From Diplonema papillatum (lineage: Eukaryota; Euglenozoa; Diplonemea; Diplonemida; Diplonemidae), in NCBI GenBank assembly GCA_030068145.1, contig JAPJBO010000324.1, positions 162,950 through 226,949 of the forward strand: 64,000 bases of DNA, read 5' to 3'. The notes under the pieces are model-generated. The model saw only the letters and a program-made list of their open reading frames with translations. It did not search any database and was not told the DNA's origin. The position numbers were made by a program, and so were the translations under genes. The number at the start of each line of letters is the position of its first letter. The first letter of the stretch is position 1. Shown here piece after piece: positions 1-10,394 of the stretch.

Positions 1-1165
1 ACAGCATCTGCTTTATCTTCGTTGCGTAGCCGGTTGCAGTTTGATCGTGCAGGACTTCAAGGCCAATGAAGCGCTCTTGGACAGCATTTCTCCTGAGGTA
101 ACGAACGGTGGCCACAAGTTGGTGCTTTCCCGTCACGTCGGTTGTTGCATCTGCTGTGGCTGACCAAAACCGGGACTCCCTAATCTCGGTGTACAGCCGC
201 TTCTCTAATACCAAGCCGATCAACTCCAGAAGCTCTCTCACCACAGTTGACGATGTATACGTCACATCCTGCTTCAGCCAAGCACAGAAATCGCGGTCCT
301 GGTGCAAGCAAGAAAAGAAGGATAGCAAGTCGTGCACGTGCACCGTGTGGGGGATTTCCAGGCGTGCGATTTTAAAGATTGTTTTGACAATCTTGCGCAG
401 TTGAGCCCGCATCTTACTGACACCTGAACGAAGGTTTGTCATAATGTCAGAGACAGAAACATGCTCGGCGGACGTTTCGTGCTTCTTCATGCGGTTTCGG
501 AGGTGCGTTTGGTCGGCGTAAGGCATGTTGATGAGGACTGCTCTTGTACGCGGAAACTTTTGGCTGCAAACCTTGCACTGGGCCCCCGCATCTGACACAT
601 CGAGCCATGGATACTCGGCAAGCCACCTGTCAACAGTGGATCGCAGAATTTTGCCACTGCCAAATGTACGAAACTTCGTGTTTTCTTCCGACTCAGGAGC
701 GGGCTCGTCGTCAACAACAATCGGCTCAAATGCCACTGCTGAACCGGACAGGATCACGACCACGACAGCTACTAAAGCAAGAACGGAAAGTCCGACAAGA
801 CTGTCATCATCTGGGTCCGACTCATACTCGGCAACAACCTCGTAGCCTTCAAATGCGGGGGGTTCAACTGCAGCAGGTGGTGTTGGGATGGCAACTTCTG
901 CTTGAGCGGGCAGGTCTTCGGCTGATGTGCGAGCAGTGAGAGCATTCTCGGCGGCGATCTTCTTTTGAGCAGCATCGTAGGCCTTCACCTTAGCCAGCAA
1001 CTCGGCGTTCTTCAGCCTGTTGCTGCCTGTCCCCTGGTTGATGCGCCTGAGGCTTGCTTGCTTCTCAAGCTTCGGTCCTCTCCAGTTCGCGTAGTCGAAC
1101 TGGATGGTTTCGTCTGAGGGGCCACGTGCAGCGGCCGCACGGAAACCGAAACTCGCAAGCGACAT
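1..1165 (-). CDS. hAT-like transposase, N-terminal part (runs off window)
   Basis: An open frame reads from an ATG at 1163-1165 on the minus strand to the window edge, about 388 codons without a stop, so the C-terminus is missing. The start is the first ATG of the frame. Residues 1-120 are low-complexity and charged. Residues ~123-146 are a strikingly hydrophobic Leu/Val/Ala run. A BED/TTF-like zinc finger follows, with C197 and C200 in QCKVCSQKF and His at 221, 229 and 235. The part nearest the window edge contains FWSATADATTDVTGK, which resembles the start of the RNase-H-like catalytic domain of hAT transposases (DUF4371/ZMYM-type relatives). The family assignment rests on this order of motifs, recognised by eye. 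No terminal repeat is visible at the 5' side. It may be an active element or a domesticated gene; the missing half would decide. Confidence 0.7.
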   Translation of the reverse strand, partial: MSLASFGFRAAAARGPSDETIQFDYANWRGPKLEKQASLRRINQGTGSNRLKNAELLAKVKAYDAAQKKIAAENALTARTSAEDLPAQAEVAIPTPPAAVEPPAFEGYEVVAEYESDPDDDSLVGLSVLALVAVVVVILSGSAVAFEPIVVDDEPAPESEENTKFRTFGSGKILRSTVDRWLAEYPWLDVSDAGAQCKVCSQKFPRTRAVLINMPYADQTHLRNRMKKHETSAEHVSVSDIMTNLRSGVSKMRAQLRKIVKTIFKIARLEIPHTVHVHDLLSFFSCLHQDRDFCAWLKQDVTYTSSTVVRELLELIGLVLEKRLYTEIRESRFWSATADATTDVTGKHQLVATVRYLRRNAVQERFIGLEVLHDQTATGYATKIKQML

Positions 1166-1436
1166 GTTACTTGGTTTGGGCCTGGCTGACTTTGTGTTAA
1201 ACAAGAAACAAGACAGTGTGTTTGTTAACCTCATCCTGAGTCCCTCTCACAGCCTCCGCGGGCCCGCCTCTGCACTCGACTGTGCTGTTGCCCGGGACCT
1301 CTCGTGCATCACCCAGCCTCGGCCTCTGGCCTCGCCTGCCCTGTCTCGGCCTTCTCGGGCATCACCCAGCCTCGGCCTCCGGCCTCGCCTGCTGTCTCGG
1401 CTCTTGTAGGTGACCCCCCTGACCCCCCACGCAAAA

Positions 1437-1525
1437 ATCCCTTTGGCGAAAAAAATATTTTCGCCAACCCCTTTTCAGAATTTTTTTTTTTTTGGCGAAA
1501 AAATTTTTTTTCGCCAAAGGGAAAA
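1437..1525. repeat. Short AT-rich fold-back
   Basis: CCCTTTGGCGAAAAAAA at the left is mirrored by TTTTTTTCGCCAAAGGG at the right, and an inner TTTTCGCCA/TGGCGAAAA pair nests inside. It looks like a tiny MITE or hairpin. No target duplication is clear. Confidence 0.55.
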
Positions 1526-1537
1526 ACCCCTGAGGGC

Positions 1538-1790
1538 AGGTACCAGGGGAAGCCTGCTACACGGGAGCCGAGCTTCACGTTCGGCAGTACTGCAGAGCCA
1601 CGGGCCTACGGGTCAAGGGCAAGCATCAAGGCGTGGCGCACTTTGGGGTTTGGCGCTTGCGCTGAACACAAGCTCGTCGAGACGGTCGGCCGCAGGGCAG
1701 AGCGGACGGGGTAGTAGCAATGTGCTGCCTCCGACTCAAGCTTTGCAAGCTGTGGTTGGCCGTCGTTCCTGGACCAGGAGCAGCCTTTTT
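1538..1790 (+). mobile_element. SINE copy (CTT-tail SINE), diverged
   Basis: This copy starts at GGTACCAGGGGAAGCCTG and runs to the CCAGGAGCAGCC 3' end followed by a short T-rich tail. It matches the better copies at 2941, 15682 and 29089 over its whole length, with scattered differences. It abuts the 294-bp tandem satellite. Confidence 0.75.
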
Positions 1791-1799
1791 CCTACGGAG

Positions 1800-2745
1800 G
1801 CGACCCTGCATGGAAATCCTGCAGGAATCGAAAAAATCGGCCATACAACAAGCCCGACGAGCACCTAACCTCACAGGGCATCTGAATAACATCCAGAAAA
1901 TCCCGAAAGGCTTGCTCTCAACGTCGCAGCAAACAGCCACCACCACTGGGGACCCACTCGGGCGAAAAAAGAGGGTCATCAGAAGCCCAAAACTGGAAAC
2001 CTAAGGAAACCCCAAAGCACTCCGAAAATCCAGAAAAAGTGGTCGGATGCTAGTTTTGGCCGCAGAGCGCGAAAACGAGGAAGGATCACCACAGTGCAAT
2101 TCCATGGAAATCTCACAGGAATCGAAAAAATCGGCCATACAACAAGCCCGACGAGCACCTAACCTCACAGGGCATCTGAATAACATCCAGAAAATCCCGA
2201 AAGGCTTGCTCTCAACGTCGCAGCAAACAGCCACCACCACTGGGGACCCACTCGGGCGAAAAAAGAGGGTCATCAGAAGCCCAAAACTGGAAACCTAAGG
2301 AAACCCCAAAGCACTCCGAAAATCCAGAAAAAGCGGTCGGATGCTAGTTTTGGCCGCAGAGCGCGAAAACGAGGAAGGATCACCACAGTGCAATTCCATG
2401 GAAATCTCACAGGAATCGAAAAAATCGGCCATACAACAAGCCCGACGAGCACCTAACCTCACAGGGCACCCGAACAACATCCAGAAAATCCCGAAAGGCT
2501 TTGCTCTCAACGTCGCAGCAAACAGCCACCACCACTGGGGACCCACTCGGGCGAAAAAAGAGGGTCATCAGAAGCCCAAAACTGGAAACCTAAGGAAACC
2601 CCAAAGAACTCCGAAAATCCAGAAAAAGTGGTCGGATGCTAGTTTTGGCCGCAGAGTGCGAAAACGAGGAAGGATCACCACAGTGCAATTCCATGGAAAT
2701 CTCACAGGAACCGAAAAAATCGGCCACAAAACAAGCCCGACTATA
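1800..2745 (+). repeat. Satellite, 294-bp unit, about 3.2 copies
   Basis: The landmark CATGGAAATC recurs at about 1809, 2103, 2397 and 2692, a period of 294-295 bp. Adjacent units are nearly identical, so the array is young. Open frames through it have the same repeated peptide on both strands, which is expected of a tandem repeat with few stops and is not evidence of coding. A diverged single unit lies at 24003-24350. Confidence 0.9.
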
Positions 2746-2940
2746 CAAGCCGACACACGCACACAGGCCTACGATTCGCTCATGCGTTCGAAAACACTCC
2801 ACATCGTCACCTTCTCGATGGGCGGCATTGTCGCAATGGTCGCCGAGGGCTGCATAACCTGGTATAGAAGGCCCCCCAGCACACACCACATCCCGTTTCT
2901 TCACTTACCGACACCGTTTCCTTTTGTTCTTGAGTGGGAT

Positions 2941-3244
2941 CTCTTGAGAGGGTACCAGGGAAAGCCTGCTACACGGGAGCCAAGCTTCACGTGTTCGGCG
3001 GTACTGCAGAGCCACGGGCCTACGGGTCAAGTGGCTACCGATTTCCCAAACTAAAGCATCAAGGCGTGGCGCACCTTGGGGCTTGGCGCTTGCGCTGAAC
3101 ACAAGCTCGTCGAGACGGTCAGCCACAGGGCAGAGCGGACGGGGTTGTGGCACTGTGCTGCCTCCGACTCAAGCTTTGCAAGCTGTGGTTGACCGTCACG
3201 TTCCTGGACCGGGAGCGGCCTTTTTCTTTTTCTTCTTCTTCTTC
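2941..3244 (+). mobile_element. SINE, full copy with 14-bp target duplication
   Basis: The direct repeat TTCTTGAGTGGGAT flanks the copy at 2927-2940 and 3245-3258. The body begins near GGTACCAGGGAAAGCCTG and ends in a T-rich, then (CTT)n tail. Target duplication plus a simple 3' tail is the signature of LINE-driven retroposition. The copy inserted right at the 5' edge of another copy of the same family. Confidence 0.88.
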
Positions 3245-3258
3245 TTCTTGAGTGGGAT

Positions 3259-3470
3259 GGTACCAGGGAAAGCCTGCTACACGGGAGCCAAGCTTCACGT
3301 GTTCGGCGGTACTGCAGAGCCACGAGCCTACGGGTCAAGTGGCTACCGATTTCCCAAACTAAAGCAACGAGGCGTGGCGCACCTTTGGGCTTGGCGCTTG
3401 CGCTGAACACAAGCTCGTCGAGACGGTCAGCCACAGGGCAGAGCGGACGGGGTTGTGGCACTGTGCTGAT
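3259..3470 (+). mobile_element. SINE, 3'-truncated copy
   Basis: It begins at GGTACCAGGGAAAGCC and matches the neighbouring copy until GTGGCACTGTGCTG, where it breaks off into a fragment of dispersed repeat D (3471-3530, landmark GGCAGTTCGATGCAC). Confidence 0.8.
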
Positions 3471-3530
3471 AGACTGTGGTATCCAGCAGCAGGCAGTTCG
3501 ATGCACTTCCAGGAAATAGAGGTGCCAAGG

Positions 3531-3567
3531 ACTAACCGGCAGCAAACAAACGCAACCATCCCCGTAG
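3531..3567 (+). promoter_or_regulatory. Intron 3' end (branch point and acceptor) of the K+ channel gene
   Basis: ACTAAC at 3531-3536 is a classical branch-point sequence, and CCATCCCCGTAG ends at 3567, about 32 bases further on. Coding similarity to SK channels begins directly after it. I infer that the upstream intron contains the satellite and SINE copies. The donor and earlier exons were not found in the window. Confidence 0.65.
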
Positions 3568-4729
3568 GTACACCGGCGAGTTCAGAACGGACACGCGGTG
3601 GGAGGACGCGCACCCTACGGTTAAAACGGTGATGCTCTGCCTCCAGATCGTCATCACGTTCTCGACGATCGTGACCATGTTCCTGATCGCGCAGTACTAC
3701 CGGCTGCAGCTCCTCAACAAACGAAAAGAGTGGAGCAAGGTCGAGACGGACATCGTCTCGAAGGCGGAGGAGCGCGCCATCGAGCGGAGCTACTCCTTTT
3801 GGTCGTCGAGCTGGCTTCGGTTCACGTTCACCCTCGAGATCCTCGTGCACGCGATCCACCCAGTTTTCTTGTTCCAAGACCTGAGCGGCACGTTCTTCAC
3901 CCTGTGCCAGATTTTCATGTTCAGCCGCATGTACCTTTTCGGCAGGGTTCTGCACACGTTTTCCCGCCCGTACAAGCTCCGGATCGAGATCATCAACTCG
4001 AACCGGGAGTTCCAAACGATGAACCTCCGGATCAAGATGGGCCTGACGCTGAAGATGCTGTTCTACTCGCGGACGGTGCTCGTGCTCTTCTGCGCCTTCT
4101 GCACGTCGATCGCTGTGTTCAGCTTCATGATCTTCCTCGTCGAGCGCACCGAGCAGCGCGACGAATTCGGCCGGTTGGAAAACGTGTTTTGGTTCTCATT
4201 CATCACCTTTACCACGATCGGGTTCGGCGACTTCGTCCCCAAGACGCTGTCCGGCCGCATCCTCACCGTGCTGCTGAGCGTCACCGGCGTCATCATCACC
4301 AGCACGTTCTCGGGCGTCCTCACCAACAAACTCGCTCCGACCAAAATCCAGCGCTTCGTCGTCGAATACCTCAAAGTCCGAGAAGCCCTGGACATCTACC
4401 GAGAGAAGGCGGCCATTTTAATCCAGGCATCCTTCAAGTCGTATCTAAAGCGGAAGCGAAGAACAGTACGCGAGGCGCAGACCGAAAAAGTGGGGCACAA
4501 GTCAAACCAGGTGTACGGTGCCGTGAAGGAGTTCAGGCGGGCCCGATCCAGCGTGAAAGGTGCTGTGTTGCCCGCCATGGACCCCGTCTTGCAGGACAAG
4601 GTGACGCAGCTGAACAACTACTTGCGAGATCTCGACGAGAAACTGACCGAGCAGCAATACCAGATGAAGGCGCTCCAGAGCAAGATCGACGATGAGTTGG
4701 CTGCTATCATGAACATGCTCGCCAGGTGA
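3568..4729 (+). CDS. SK-type (Ca2+-activated, calmodulin-binding) potassium channel, last exon
   Basis: This exon encodes about 386 residues, opening with YTGEFRTDTRWED and ending at TGA 4727-4729. Segments match small-conductance K+ channels in order: S2 (LQIVITFSTIVTMFLIAQYY), S3 with EILVHAIHP as in animal SK channels, an S4-like MFSRMYLFGRVLHTF, S5, a pore with selectivity filter TIGFGD, and S6. After S6, NKLAPTKIQRFV parallels the SK calmodulin-binding region, and AAILIQASFKSYLKRKR is an IQ-like calmodulin site. A C-terminal coiled coil (DPVLQDKVTQLNNYL onward) also matches SK layout. It would sit in a membrane and pass K+ in response to Ca2+. The filter reads GFG rather than the usual GYG. 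S1 and the start must lie in an upstream exon. Short ATG starts near 3632 would remove part of S2 and are unlikely. Confidence 0.85.
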
Positions 4730-5149
4730 GACACGCCTAGGACCCGCTTCATGGTCTAAAAGTGTGTTCTAGCATGTCGCTGGCACGTCTGCCTTTCGCA
4801 GAATGCCGCCATTTCCGCGTTCCAACTCAACAGTGTTGCCGGAGCCTGACGTGCCGTGCTGCAAGTGCACGGCGTGTGTCATGTATCCGGGGTATTCCAA
4901 TCTAAGGGGTTTGCGGTCGCTTTGGCGCTTATGGCCCCGCCACGCCAGTCACTGAAACACCCCGTCTGAGGGCACGACAAAGTTTGAACCGCAGGAGCTG
5001 CCGAGGTGAATCAGCTGAGGAGAGCTCGAAGGAGGGCCGGCCCAGGGCGGCGCCTCTCGTGCTACCCCCGTTAGCCGGTTGCCCGTTTCCCGTGGCAGTG
5101 TGCGTGCGCCGAAAGGTGACAATTCGTCCCTCTCTTCTCCCACGTCTTT

Positions 5150-5225
5150 TCCTATTAGTACAGCTGTACTGAAGAAACGATGCTCCGGACTGACGGGTTG
5201 CACATGAAAAGGTTGAACCGATGGC
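5150..5225 (+). mobile_element. Fragment of the GGGAACATTTCCGGA MITE
   Basis: AGTACAGCTGTACTG followed by GACGGGTTGCACATGAAAAG matches the left end of the copies at 23697, 44767 and 53205. Only the terminal ~75 bases are present. Confidence 0.5.
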
Positions 5226-5784
5226 AAAAAGGGTGCTGGGAACCGCCGCCAAACGTATCCTCAGTACAGGCGATCTGTGCATGTATGCATGTTGCGGCGT
5301 GGTGTAGTGTACACACCCACAAGGATGGTGCACCTACTGTATGTCTGCCGGTGGAGGTTACTATCTCCCGGTGCATCTAGAGAGGTACACTGCTAGCCTA
5401 TTGGGTGCTGATAGCATCCCGTAGAGCATTTCGTAGAGCATCTAATTACCCGTCCCGTTACAGCCACGGTAGTCCACTACACTACCGTCAAAAAGCTGAG
5501 AGGGCAGAAAGTGTGTGAGCACGAGCTGTGTACGGCATCGTTTACAGCGGTTGACTACGACGGTATCTGATCAGCAGTGTTGATCCCGCGCAACGAGGCC
5601 TTTTGCGAAACTCAAACAGAACCGCGCGTGTCATTACGCGTGCACGCGTGTAGACGCTCTGAGTACACATATCTACGGGACAATACATCAGTACCAATTT
5701 CGCGGGTTACCCTGCAATGTATTGTGCAGGCCGAAAAGACGTAGCCAAATGTGTGCTGAAGGCTGATCCGAATTCCGATTCGAT

Positions 5785-5905
5785 TCTTTTTTGTGTTAAC
5801 AACGCATTGTTGGCACTAAAAATTAGTAGTTGGCAGCGTACTACATGAAACTTACCAAAGCAGGTGAGTTCCGCTAGTGCGCACAAACAAAAAACCCGCC
5901 CGAAC
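5785..5905 (+). repeat. Dispersed repeat G
   Basis: Landmarks are AACAACGCATTGTTGG, TTAGTAGTTGGCAGCG and CAGGTGAGTTCCGCTAGTG. Related copies lie at 13213-13300, 24395-24500 (inverted) and 39110-39235. The CAATGCATTG palindrome near one end suggests a MITE-like origin. Confidence 0.7.
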
Positions 5906-6104
5906 AAAATAGGCCAACGCGAATAGTCGAACGCGGGCAATTGCAGCGAGAGAAACTGCCGAGTTTGTGCCGCTCACGGCTTCAGGATTCGTAGCAGAAC
6001 AATTCCAAAAGTTACGGATAAGGCCAACCTCTCCCCCCTCCTTTCGTGAGTGAAATACATAAATCTTGCCCCCTCCTCTTTTTCTCAGCGCTTACAATCT
6101 TGCG

Positions 6105-6200
6105 GACTGTCCTGCAACGTATTGTGAAAGGCTAGGCAGAAGATGTTTTGGTGGTTGGTCGGAGTTCCGAATGAGAAGCAGGATGGAAAACCAAGCCGGT
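6105..6200 (+). repeat. Dispersed repeat E
   Basis: GTTTTGGTGGTTGGTCGGA and the bases around it recur at 47690-47790, and a weaker match lies near 5700-5770. No gene is seen in it. Confidence 0.55.
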
Positions 6201-7414
6201 ATTTATTTGATGAACCAACATACCGCCGTGCATCTGTCAGTACAAAAAAGAAAAGTTGGCAGTGTTGGAACCTGCCGTGTAAAGATACACAACAGGTCCT
6301 TCGCACACACAAACAAAAACGAAGCGCCTGCCAAATTCTCAGTCTTTACGCGTTTTCGTACGAAGCCGAACCCATCAACCACAAGTTTACGGATGTCCAC
6401 ACGCCGCTCCCTCAGTCCTAGATACCGGACCGGGCTTGTGGACATTGCACACTATGCATAGAATGCAAACAAAGCTAAGATTCTCTTTCAGATAGTAAGA
6501 AAACTCAAAATATCATCTATCACAGGGGACACGCGTGGTTAGGCGACCGGAAACTCCCCGGAGGTGGTCCCTGCACTCTACCGTCTCCCCCTCTCACGCA
6601 CAGATATTTGCTTCGTCCGAAGAATAATCAGAAATCATTTGGGGTCCTCCTTGTTTTTGCGCTTTACTGCTTCACAAAAACCACGTCTATCGACGCGTTT
6701 CGTGTTAGACGAAGCTGCCGTGCAGAGTCACCCGGAGACTTAGAAAGAAAACCGCAGAGGTTCGCAATGAAACAGACAGAAAATATCAAGAAAGTGCTTT
6801 GCGTCCGTTCTATGACTGTGCCGGCGCACTGAAGGACAAGAAAAGACAATGGCACGAGAGAGATCATCGATCTCATGAAAAGAAGACTGACGAGTTTGCG
6901 ATCGCTCATCAGGCCGCGTACTGGTATCGCAAAGCCAGGCGTGCGTAGGAGTGCGTGGTCCACGCCGCGAAGTCGTTGGCGTGAGCCTCGATGGAGCGTG
7001 GATGCGTGCAGATCTTGGTTGCAGTAGCGAATATTCAACGGAGAACATTGAAGGCCGCCGAAGTGGAGAAGGTTTCCGTGGCACACGACATAAATTCTGG
7101 CATAGTCCCGCCTCTTTCCAAAGGAGGATGCACCGAGCACTTTCGAAGACCTCAACGAAGTCTCCGCCGGTCCCGGCCGGACCGGCGCCGCGTATTCGAG
7201 CTCAGGTCGCTTTCAGGGGGGTAGGTGAATTGGCTCAGATTAATGCCGGGCGCAAAGCGTTCGACGCAAAAGAAAACAAACGACCTACCTTTTGTAGTCG
7301 TATTGTTTCTCCCCACCCCCCCTTTTGCCCTCCGTCGAAAGAAGCCCAGGGTGCCGAACGCCTTCTGGAGGAAACTGTGGCGCGCTCTACGCGTTTTAAT
7401 TAGCTGGCAGAGAG

Positions 7415-7416
<2 letters not shown>

Positions 7417-7447
<31 letters not shown>
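7417..7447 (+). repeat. Poly-T run
   Basis: About 30 consecutive T bases. It could be a retroposon tail (poly-A on the other strand), but no body was recognised next to it. Confidence 0.85.
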
Positions 7448-7448
<1 letters not shown>

Positions 7449-7979
7449 AAACGGTCCGTGTAATATTCTGCCATGACACATTTGGAGGGCGTCAATTTTC
7501 AAGGCAGCACTTTTCTGGGCCCAAAACGAATGACACCAGCCTCCGAGAACCAAAATACTCGGGGAAATGAGGGATTCTTCCAATCTGACTCCACTGCTAC
7601 GGGGAGCCGCGGGCTCCTTGAAAGGTCTCGTAGCAAGTCTGTTCCCAGCATCGGCGGATTTAGTCGTGTCTTCACTCTGTGGATGCTCGGCCTTTTTCTG
7701 CCTTCTTCGACACAAATATCCGCCCCACCCTCCGTAAAGAGGATATGCCCAGGTCACACCTGGAAAGCGGGTGTGCTGCAACCAAAACGCGGGGAATTGC
7801 ACACCCAAAAAGCGGGTGACACCCGCTTTTTTAACTTTTCAAGCTTTAGCTCCGACGCGTCACTGCTGCTGTGTGCGCTCGGATTGGTGCTGCTCAAGCG
7901 GCTACCTTAAGTCACTCGTTTGTTTGTAAAGATTGTCCCGTTCTTCTCCCTGACTTGTTCCTCGTCACAGATTGGTGCT

Positions 7980-8240
7980 GCATATCGTGTTCACTGTTGT
8001 AACTACTACTGGGGCCTTGTCCAGGTGGGTAGTGTCACCTCCCCGATGCGAGCTGATTGCCGGATGGATGCGGGCAAGTGCATCGTTGTACCACCAACAC
8101 CCTCTGGGTGCTTCCAGGTTACGCGCAATCGGGGGTTTGAAACATGATGATTAATATCAAAGCTCGCAGTCACGCGGCGTTGACTGTGTGTGGCTGGTCT
8201 TTGTAAGGGCTGCCTGATGTTACTTTGACCAAACTCACAC
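7980..8240 (-). repeat. Dispersed repeat H
   Basis: This stretch is an inverted copy of 48940-49190. Shared landmarks include AGGTGGGTAGTGTCAC, CTGGGTGCTTCCAG and CGGCGTTGACTGTG. A short remnant occurs near 33570-33620. Confidence 0.7.
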
Positions 8241-8269
8241 CAAGTTGAAACTACTCTACAACTACTTTA

Positions 8270-8293
8270 TCCCACTACTACTACTACTACTTT
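8270..8293 (+). repeat. (CTA)n microsatellite
   Basis: CACTACTACTACTACTACTT, about seven trinucleotide units. Confidence 0.8.
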
Positions 8294-8774
8294 AGCTCCA
8301 GCTTCTGAGGCTGGAATCCACCGTGTGGGGTTTTACATGCGGAGGACTGTAACAGGACAGCTGACGCTGCTCTAACTGCGCCGCAACGCAGCCATCCTTG
8401 AGGGGCAAAGCCGTCCGTTGTTCTAGGCAAAACCCCGTTTTCACAGTTCTTCCATGCCCCCCCCCCCCTTTTTTTTTTGCCAGGCAGGGGTGACGTTCCG
8501 ACGAACGCCAGCAGCGAAACTCCGGCATCTGTCTTGTGTGTGATATCTTTTCTGTCTTGCCAACCAAAACGCACACCGATTGCTTTAAAAAGACCTAGTT
8601 GAGTACGAAAGTATGCGCACCCGATTCATTGTCGGATCCCGAAGAAAAAAGCGAAAGAAAGAACTCAAGCAAAAGCAGAAAAAAAGGAGACCTGCGAGTG
8701 ACTACTTGTAGTAGAAGCTCCCCCCTTTTCCGTTCTTCGGCTGGCGCTGCACGCGACACTGGGTGGTCAAGTCT

Positions 8775-9000
8775 ACGCAGCTCCAGAGCATAGAGATGGA
8801 CCTGGTTTGCCGTGGTGCGCCGTGATGAACAGCGGCAGGCAATTAGATGCATTCCAGGAGATAGGGAGAGCACTCGCAGATCGTCAAATACAACTCCAGG
8901 CAATTCTATGCAGCTCCAGAGGATAGGGATGGACCTGGCAGACCGTGGTTTGCCGTAGTGCACCGTGATGAACAGCGGCAAGCAATTAGATGCAAGGCAC
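8775..9000 (+). repeat. Dispersed repeat D, two tandem units
   Basis: The phrase GGCAATTCTATGCAGCTCC, followed by a TAGGGATGGACCTG motif and GTGCACCGTGATGAACAGCG, occurs twice in succession. Other copies lie at 3471, 43825, 44020, 46785 and 53835. Confidence 0.7.
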
Positions 9001-9344
9001 GCGCCCAGATCGTCAATGCCGGCCAGAAAAGATTGTCGGGGCAAGGCTTCGAGCGCTTTCCAGTGCAACCGCCAATCTAGGCCGCTCGGCACTTTTTCCT
9101 CGACGACTGCCTTCCAAGGCAGTCGTCCAAACTGACGAAGCGGGCGCGGTGCCCTTCTTCCCATTGTGTTGCTCTGACGCAGTAGTGTATTGCCGGTTCT
9201 TCGTTGCCAACGTTTCCCACGAATCAGACACCCGCCTTGCAAGCACCTGAACATTGGTTGCTATTCGGCATGTGGTAGTCCTGCTTCGTATCTCCTACTT
9301 TTCTTGAGCGCTGTGTTCACTCCGATTGACCTGGCCGAGAAGCT

Positions 9345-9400
9345 TGCTCGGGTCAATTTTGGGTCAAACTTTTGGGTCAAAAAATTTGGGTCGAATTTTG
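9345..9400 (+). repeat. GGGTCAA short tandem motif
   Basis: Four spaced repeats of TTGGGTCAAA-like units. Short and imperfect; significance unclear. Confidence 0.5.
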
Positions 9401-9705
9401 AAGCTGAACAGGACGAGAAGGCAGGACGCTTGCCCGGAACGCGTCATCGGCCGCGTACCAATCTGGACCCCGTTGAATGGTAAAGGCAGGTCCTTCCAGA
9501 GAAGTCGGCCCACGGGAATGCAAAATGAATCGGCAACCGCGCGCCAGTCAACGCATGGCCGGTCAACCTCAAACCTCGGTCATCAGTCAAACCAAATAAA
9601 CAACAGGTGAGCACAAATCGCAAACACACATACGCATAACACACACACACTATAGCGTGGTCGTACTTTCGTGAAGGGAGGCACCACGTTTAATCGCGTC
9701 CGTAA

Positions 9706-9728
9706 CATACACACACACACACACACAT
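9706..9728 (+). repeat. (CA)n microsatellite upstream of cyclin 1
   Basis: A run of CA dinucleotides about 30 bases before the cyclin ATG. Confidence 0.85.
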
Positions 9729-9756
9729 ACCACGCAAGTGACGCATTTGGCAGTGG

Positions 9757-10278
9757 ATGGAGTGCTGCTACGATCGTAGAAAGTCATACGAAGCGGGGGC
9801 GGAGCATTGGATACCGAACGCGTGCGACCGCCTCGAGAAGAATGCCCGCGGCTTCGCGGAGCACCTCCCCGAAGGCAGCGCGTGGGCGGCGTTCGAGGGG
9901 AAGACCGCGAACAGCCAGGTGCCCCTGGCCTCGTACGCGGCGACCCTCCTAGCCGCCGCGCGCTACTTCGGGGTCGATACGCCGGCCAACGTGCTGCGGG
10001 TTGCCCTGATCCTCATCGACCGCCTGCCCGCCGGGTCTGTGACGGCGTACACTGTGCACCGGGTCTTCCTGGTCTCGTTTGTCATCGCGATGAAGGTGGT
10101 CGCCGACACGATGATGACCAACCGGCAGGTCGCCCTGTACGGGGGCGTGCCGCTGCAGACGCTCAACCGCCTCGAAATCCGGTACCTCGCTGCCGTCGGG
10201 TTCGAAAACATCGCTGTCTCAGACGCTGCGTACCGACTAAAAGTCGACGAGTTTCACCACGCAGCGCCTGCTTGCTGA
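9757..10278 (+). CDS. PHO80-like (P/U-type) cyclin 1
   Basis: An uninterrupted 173-residue ORF. The body is a single cyclin box of the PHO80/cyclin P type: PLASYAATLLAAARYFGVD (helix 1), RVALILIDRL, TVHRVFLVSFVIAMKVVAD, then YGGVPLQTLNRLEIRYL, and FENIAVSDAAY at the end of the box. Such cyclins bind a PHO85-type CDK and steer nutrient or cell-cycle signalling; the substrate cannot be told here. The ATG at 9757 is preceded by TTTGGCAG at 9746-9753, which could be a splice acceptor, so a further 5' exon is possible. The protein ends soon after the box, with no C-terminal tail. A broken copy of its 3' half follows at 10395. It resembles the second cyclin at 22313 across the box but is clearly a separate, diverged gene. 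Confidence 0.85.
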   Translation: MECCYDRRKSYEAGAEHWIPNACDRLEKNARGFAEHLPEGSAWAAFEGKTANSQVPLASYAATLLAAARYFGVDTPANVLRVALILIDRLPAGSVTAYTVHRVFLVSFVIAMKVVADTMMTNRQVALYGGVPLQTLNRLEIRYLAAVGFENIAVSDAAYRLKVDEFHHAAPAC

Positions 10279-10394
10279 CGGGTCAAACCATGCGGTCTAT
10301 ATTGCGGTCTGGCACACCTGCAGATCCTGTGTGAAATCCGGTGTGACACCCGCAAATCCATCCCTGTGAAATCAGTGTGTGAGATGATATGGGT
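10279..10394 (+). other. 3' flank of cyclin 1
   Basis: Non-coding. The first part, with TGCGGTCT and TGGCACA phrases, resembles the sequence just after the broken copy (10836-10915), so the duplication included 3' flank. Confidence 0.5.

Larger units (their letters stand above)
4730..9700. other. Long intergenic stretch of dispersed repeats
   Basis: I see no convincing gene here. Frames are short, overlapping on both strands and without recognisable domains. The stretch holds scattered copies of families C, D, E, G and H, listed separately, plus homopolymers and simple repeats. The first part (4730-5150) is the likely 3' flank of the channel gene. Confidence 0.6.

Noticed and set aside
1800-3100. 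A repeated protein from the 237-codon plus frame (2341-3054) and minus frames
   Set aside because: The frames are by-products of the 294-bp satellite and SINE; both strands are equally open.
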